DNA from: Candidatus Thiothrix sulfatifontis
Lineage (GTDB): Bacteria; Pseudomonadota; Gammaproteobacteria; Thiotrichales; Thiotrichaceae
Direction: 5' to 3'
Assembly (NCBI GenBank): GCA_022828425.1
Contig: CP094685.1
Span: 2,170,001-2,234,000 of the forward strand
Length of the DNA: 64,000 nucleotides
Below, one piece after another: positions 61,101 through 64,000 of this stretch (the stretch's first letter is position 1; each line of letters begins with the position of its first letter). The position numbers and the translations under genes are program-made. The notes beneath the pieces were generated by a model that had not been told where the DNA came from, did not search any database, and saw only the letters and a program-made list of their open reading frames with translations.

Positions 61101-62227
61101 AAGATGATATTTCTTCTAAGTCAACAGAAATAACACTGACAGCCAATGCCCCTAAGCCTCAAATTGAAATTATTTTGCAGCTTACCGCTTTTGATACTGA
61201 CGGTGATGGTTATCCCGATGACAAAGATGCTTTCCCCAATGACCCGAAAGAGTGGCTGGATACGGATGGTAATGGCATCGGTAACAACGCTGATCCCGAT
61301 GATGACAACGACGGAATGCCTGATACGTGGGAAGCACAACACGGTTTTGATTCTCTGAATTCAACAGATGCAACGCAAGATGCTGATAAGGATAGCTTCA
61401 CCAATAAGCAGGAATATGATGCTGGCACTGACCCGAACAATGCCAAATCATACCCCGTGACCGCAACCATCAGTTCTGTGACACCCAATACAGCGATTGT
61501 TGGAAAACGACTGGAACTGGTGATTACAGGGAAAAACTTAACAGGTAGCATAGACGTTACTTTGTCAGGCTGTGAAGACATGCAAATACGGGCAGATGGT
61601 GGCTATCCCCAATTGTCGCCGAAGAGTGCTCTGAATAATGCTGTAGCTCCCCCGACTGCTCCGCCACCACCACCGCCATCAGGCACGCTACCACCATTGC
61701 CCGGTGTCGGTGATTTGGTTAACCAGTTTACTGCTAGTTGTATGCCGACAGCGGCAGGTGTGAAAACCGGCATTATTCGCGACAAGGCAGGCAGTGATTA
61801 CATCCTCAAACAGTTTACGGTAGATGTATCGGCAGCATCCGAAGCGCTTCAGTTCATTGGAAATATTAGTACATCAGCAATGAATTTTGATGATGCCAAT
61901 AAATATTGCAAAGACAGGGGAACAAGGTTGCCAACTATTGAAGAATTGAGGAATGCCTATCAACTTACCGATACGCCTCTCAGCATTTTGACAGAACACG
62001 CAGGCTTTAAGGTTCTGACACAAGAGACAGGACTATGGTCGAGTACACCAAATCCAGACATATCAGGTAATTACTATGTGATATACGGTAATGAAACATG
62101 GGCATGGCAAAATTCCTCCAAGCAATCCAAGTACTTTGTTCATTGTGTTGGCAAAGCAGGTACTGCCGCCCCTGATAACCCAGCGATCCATGTTCTCCCA
62201 ATAATCATGCAACTCTTGATGGAGTGA
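58118..62227 (+). CDS. Large SLH surface protein with three identical repeats, TSP3 segment, DUF1566 domain and PII-tail
   Basis: Predicted surface protein of 1369 residues; ATG 58151, with AGAGG nine bases upstream, is an alternative start. After the signal peptide come a sandwich domain (about 35-145), three copies of a 109-residue Ig-like repeat (150-258, 259-367, 368-469) encoded by identical DNA, and three SLH repeats (about 474-685). Unrecognised and Ig-like parts follow (690-940). A carboxypeptidase-regulatory-like sandwich (945-1020), TSP3 (about 1027-1105), an IPT-like domain, a Pro-rich linker (PPPPPPSGTLPPLPG) and a DUF1566 domain (about 1240-1345) complete the chain. The tail is IHVLPIIMQLLME. 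Here TSP3 and tail are 250 residues apart, so the tail is a module of its own. Confidence 0.88.
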   Translation: MSSFVLKRLSAMIIYIRLILLVWLIMLPVGSYASYNIDRSSTTTGSSYWGSNILRMDARISGTYLYITASKQTGTFSSTGTMYLKTGSPETYGVNRTSGTIYADSSSIALNHDLAAYTGYPKDFYIRYESNDGGWAWAGPIRVSSAAPTVSGLSGNQTLKAGESYRLVGTVNAGSGDSLSSVTAAVTGPGISTSNKTAMNRDNVNAASFSLSNFTFSTATFSTPGVYTVGIWAKTVQHPSPANALGSFTVTVASATPSVSGLSGNQTLKAGESYRLVGTVNAGSGDSLSSVTAAVTGPGISTSNKTAMNRDNVNAASFSLSNFTFSTATFSTPGVYTVGIWAKTVQHPSPANALGSFTVTVASATPSVSGLSGNQTLKAGESYRLVGTVNAGSGDSLSSVTAAVTGPGISTSNKTAMNRDNVNAASFSLSNFTFSTATFSTPGVYTVGIWAKTVQHPSPANALGSFTVNVSKSKYINVSDWAQDAADFMVTQEIVDNPTSYDLRGTTSINRAELATMLYRALGGGKSKADIQFETWAGGNLQSTFLDINDASVWYYDEVAYLSRLQFDDLVSVFDRGYEQGMNPLFKPSSNISRAWALKAILESWNLSPLKAFAVDVEFDDVPFSHPAAGYIYSALENGLIKGDGDQNTYRPDIKLNREDVFVILHRLMDKSANIKSRQINKPLIDGNDFFQSDFNDGEIGIRYEQPVCHNVIAPNIVIQRVREGVQTIDEAELYSVDLQIGISGGSDSCIDSNKITNHKNLFAAWRADGGTFVDLTPAGETPFSKVRWIAPDRYSSGTTSGVYRIVAYVGNNLGIEVSETALLQITQVTPSLNKPTVSLNAPLSQVRGGSSLVLSGIAQDGGDTSRANYGIREVMLEYSFDGVTWNLIERNIPIDKNNRWEVEWSVPDIYGNLTIRVQSMNLDGNANDGVITRSIAVVPEMRITGYVLSDGGEPWVNAQVILGGKLSTSTLTDNYGSFDFGGLEAGVYTLQAKKDDISSKSTEITLTANAPKPQIEIILQLTAFDTDGDGYPDDKDAFPNDPKEWLDTDGNGIGNNADPDDDNDGMPDTWEAQHGFDSLNSTDATQDADKDSFTNKQEYDAGTDPNNAKSYPVTATISSVTPNTAIVGKRLELVITGKNLTGSIDVTLSGCEDMQIRADGGYPQLSPKSALNNAVAPPTAPPPPPPSGTLPPLPGVGDLVNQFTASCMPTAAGVKTGIIRDKAGSDYILKQFTVDVSAASEALQFIGNISTSAMNFDDANKYCKDRGTRLPTIEELRNAYQLTDTPLSILTEHAGFKVLTQETGLWSSTPNPDISGNYYVIYGNETWAWQNSSKQSKYFVHCVGKAGTAAPDNPAIHVLPIIMQLLME
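58565..59522 (+). repeat. Three tandem 327-bp in-frame repeats (third copy shorter)
   Basis: Copies start at 58565, 58892 and 59219 with a period of exactly 327 bases (109 codons). Copies 1 and 2 appear base-for-base identical, and copy 3 matches until about 59522, where the sequence changes to the SLH part. Such identity shows recent duplication or ongoing homogenisation, and copy number is likely to vary between strains. Confidence 0.95.
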
Positions 62228-62240
62228 TTTTGATCATGTG

Positions 62241-63785
62241 TTAGCTGTTCTCACACTCAAACCCGACGATATTGCGGGTTTGTTTGCTGAATTCGATGCC
62301 GACCAGATATAACGCGCGTCCGTCGCGGTATTTATCGGCGTAGCGTTTGGTTTTGATTTGTGCCAATGCTGTGCCGCTGCTTTGTTCAGTGTCGATGGCT
62401 TTGAACTCGAAAATAAATACCTTGTTGTCCACGATCGCGGTTAGGTCAATTTGTCCGGTGGCGGTGACATCTTCCGCAATGGTGGTCGCACCACAAGCGA
62501 CCACGTGGGCGTAGAACAGGCTGGCGTAATAGCCTTCGTACTGGTCAATACTATTATTGCGATACCAATCGTGGGGGATGCTGGCGAAGAAGCGTTTGAA
62601 CGTATCCCGTAGCCCGTCCATGTCTGCTTTTGCCAGTAGGCGGTAGATTTGTATGCTGGTTTGCGGGGCGCGACTGTTGGTTGGGGTGAGATAGCTTAGC
62701 AAATGGGTAGTCAAACTGAGTTTGACTTCAAGGTTGGGGTAGCCTAAGACGAGACCCAATTGGTTGCCCATTTGCAGGGTTTCGTGGATGGTGAGGTAGC
62801 CGGTTTGGAATAGCAGCACTTCGGCGGGGATATTGTCGATGTCAATACTGCCAAGGCTGGATTCTTGGACTTCGAGGTATTCCAGTTGTGGCAGGTAGTA
62901 ATGTCCGGTTTTGAGCAAGGTCAGCAGAAAGCTGGGGGTAGCTGTTTCAAACCAGTAGCTGCGAAATTGTTGCCCTTTATCGACAAATAACAAGATGTCA
63001 AACGGATTGTAAACGGATTCTCCTAACCAGTTGTAGCCGTTATACCATGCCCTCACGCGTGCCATATCCGCGCCTTTTAGATGGTCATGAAAATGGTGTT
63101 CCAGTTCACTTTGGGTGTAGCCGCACAAGGCGCTGTAACGCGCATCCAGTGTGATGTCGTTGAGGTTGTTTAACCCGCTGAAAAGTGAGACTTGGGAAAA
63201 TTTGGATACGCCGGTCAATAGTACAAAGCGCAGCAGGGTGTCGCGCCCTTTCAGTACCGAATAGAGGTTTTTCAAACCGTCACGCAATTCGGCGGCGCGT
63301 TGGCTGTCCAGAATTTGGTCGAGAATGGGTTTGTCGTATTCGTCGATCAGCACTACCGCAGGTTGCCCGTAGTGTTCAACAGCTCGCTCAAGTAGGCGGG
63401 AAAATTGCAGGGGAATGTCATCCGTTCCGGGTAGTTCGATTTCTAGGCGTTTGGCATTGTCGTGCAACTGTGCGCGGATACGGTTATCCAGTTGCGCCCG
63501 GTCGGTATGCACGCCGTCGTTGAAGGTGATGTGGATGACGGGGTGTTTTTTTGTCCAGTCCCATAGCGGGTGAATGGCTAAGCCTTGGAACAATGATTCG
63601 TTGCCCTCGAAGAGTTCTTTGAGGGTGTCAACCAGCAGGGATTTACCGAAGCGGCGCGGGCGGGAGAGGAAGTGATAGCGGCTGGTTGTCACCAGTTGGT
63701 GAATCAGGGCGGTTTTGTCCACGTAGACGCAGCCGTCGTTGAGGATGCTGCTGAGGGTGCTGATGCCGATGGGGAGTTTTTTCAT
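62241..63785 (-). CDS. AAA-ATPase-like / PD-(D/E)XK nuclease-like protein
   Basis: A 514-residue cytoplasmic protein of the AAA-ATPase_like plus PDDEXK_9 type (PF09820/PF08011 kind). The start at 63785 gives the family-typical MKKLPIGISTLSSILNDG. The P-loop variant RPRRFGKS is at 42-49 and Walker B-like VVLIDEYDKPIL near 150. The C-terminus has the nuclease-like TGQIDLTAIVDNKVFIFEFKA. The function of this widespread family is not established. It is convergent with the SLH gene (13-base gap) and appears to stand alone. Confidence 0.92.
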   Translation of the reverse strand: MKKLPIGISTLSSILNDGCVYVDKTALIHQLVTTSRYHFLSRPRRFGKSLLVDTLKELFEGNESLFQGLAIHPLWDWTKKHPVIHITFNDGVHTDRAQLDNRIRAQLHDNAKRLEIELPGTDDIPLQFSRLLERAVEHYGQPAVVLIDEYDKPILDQILDSQRAAELRDGLKNLYSVLKGRDTLLRFVLLTGVSKFSQVSLFSGLNNLNDITLDARYSALCGYTQSELEHHFHDHLKGADMARVRAWYNGYNWLGESVYNPFDILLFVDKGQQFRSYWFETATPSFLLTLLKTGHYYLPQLEYLEVQESSLGSIDIDNIPAEVLLFQTGYLTIHETLQMGNQLGLVLGYPNLEVKLSLTTHLLSYLTPTNSRAPQTSIQIYRLLAKADMDGLRDTFKRFFASIPHDWYRNNSIDQYEGYYASLFYAHVVACGATTIAEDVTATGQIDLTAIVDNKVFIFEFKAIDTEQSSGTALAQIKTKRYADKYRDGRALYLVGIEFSKQTRNIVGFECENS

Positions 63786-63852
63786 ACAAGATGCTTGCAA
63801 GCTGAGAACAAGGTTTAAGTATAGCGGAAGCGCTGAGGCAGGGTGTAAAAAC

Positions 63853-63880
63853 GGATGCCTTCTACCTTCGGTGGGCATCC
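63853..63880 (-). terminator. Hairpin with T-run on the minus strand, REP-like
   Basis: GGATGCC and GGCATCC pair as 7-bp arms around a 14-base loop. On the minus strand the stem is followed by GTTTTT, as in an intrinsic terminator, upstream of the AAA-ATPase gene. The minus-strand sequence also begins GTAGGAGGGATG, like the dispersed repeats at 38741 and 39625, so it may belong to the same repeat family. Confidence 0.45.
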
Positions 63881-63942
63881 CTCCTACGCTCTGCTATCCT
63901 ACACCTACCCACCACCATACTTAACATGACAACGAGGTAGGC

Positions 63943-64000
63943 ATGGACACCACTCCCAGCAACATCGGTTTAATCGGTCTCGGCGTAATGGGGTCAAACC
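63943..64000 (+). CDS. 6-phosphogluconate dehydrogenase-like, N-terminal fragment (cut by window edge)
   Basis: Only 19 residues are visible. The Rossmann-type start NIGLIGLGVMGSN with GLGVMG is typical of decarboxylating 6-phosphogluconate dehydrogenase, which makes ribulose 5-phosphate and NADPH in the pentose phosphate pathway. GAGG lies ahead of the ATG. Other beta-hydroxyacid dehydrogenases share the GxGxMG pattern, so the call is tentative. Confidence 0.6.
   Translation, partial: MDTTPSNIGLIGLGVMGSN

Noticed and set aside
30663..62224. PEP-CTERM, LPXTG or type IX CTD sorting signals for the shared tails
   Set aside because: No PEP, LPXTG or Ig-like CTD, no membrane-spanning length and no terminal basic residues.
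34691..62227. DUF1566 domains as targets of a diversity-generating retroelement
   Set aside because: The domains end in the VRLVR pattern seen in some C-type-lectin-like targets, but there is no reverse transcriptase or template repeat in the window, and the copies are too different to be template and variable region.
22731..62227. Cellulosome with dockerins
   Set aside because: The calcium-binding segments follow the thrombospondin-3 pattern, not the paired 22-residue dockerin repeats, and no cohesin is seen.

Overview
The window looks like chromosomal DNA of a gammaproteobacterium, most likely a filamentous sulfur bacterium of the Thiothrix group. This is inferred, not proven, from the gammaproteobacterial order hflK-hflC-DUF2065-hisZ-purA and the protein flavour; no rRNA or other species marker is present. 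GC is moderate (near 50% by eye), with clearly AT-richer patches at about 55.3-58.1 kb and 59.5-61.2 kb.

Region 1 (1-22.6 kb) is ordinary core genome. It holds a two-component system cut by the left edge, a lipoprotein esterase, and the leftward purA/tcdA and hflK-hflC-DUF2065-hisZ genes. After these come an unknown membrane-anchored protein, a trypsin-like protease with a GlyGly-CTERM-like tail, a PfkB-family sugar kinase, tRNA-Leu(UAA), a lytic transglycosylase and an aspartate-type aminotransferase. The aguA-aguB agmatine-to-putrescine pair, a periplasmic glutathione peroxidase, a DUF523/DUF1722 protein, recN, nadK, hrcA and a PD-(D/E)XK-like protein complete the region.

Region 2 (22.7-62.2 kb) is the remarkable part: about 40 kb almost wholly devoted to very large secreted proteins. 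They include a 2656-residue protein with a GH123/DUF4091-like and a heparinase II/III-like module, a GH9 cellulase interrupted by a beta-propeller, and an RCC1/PKD/DUF1566 protein. Further along are a tandemly duplicated clan-A-like glycoside hydrolase, a GH5 cellulase, an M12-type zinc metalloprotease, a subtilisin-like protease with an inserted domain, an M23 peptidase with SLH domains, an SLH protein, and a 1369-residue SLH protein with three identical 327-bp tandem repeats. Seven of them end in nearly the same C-terminal peptide (two or three hydrophobic residues, then PII[MV]x[LM]L, one more residue, and a final E/D/Q/N). Six carry a thrombospondin-3-like calcium-binding segment immediately before it. 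I know of no named sorting signal of this kind, so it may mark a shared export, anchoring or docking route for an extracellular polysaccharide- and protein-processing apparatus, for example one acting on a sheath or capsule. Two of the transcription units start behind matching CRP-like sites (AGTGA-N6-TCACA) placed about 32-33 bp upstream of a -10 element. A small island inside the region carries phd-doc, two DUF1566-type or small secreted proteins and short palindromic repeats. A helix-turn-helix regulator with an NBR1-like Ig domain sits between the protease genes and the SLH operon.

Region 3 (62.2-64 kb) holds an AAA-ATPase/PD-(D/E)XK protein and the first codons of a 6-phosphogluconate dehydrogenase-like gene.
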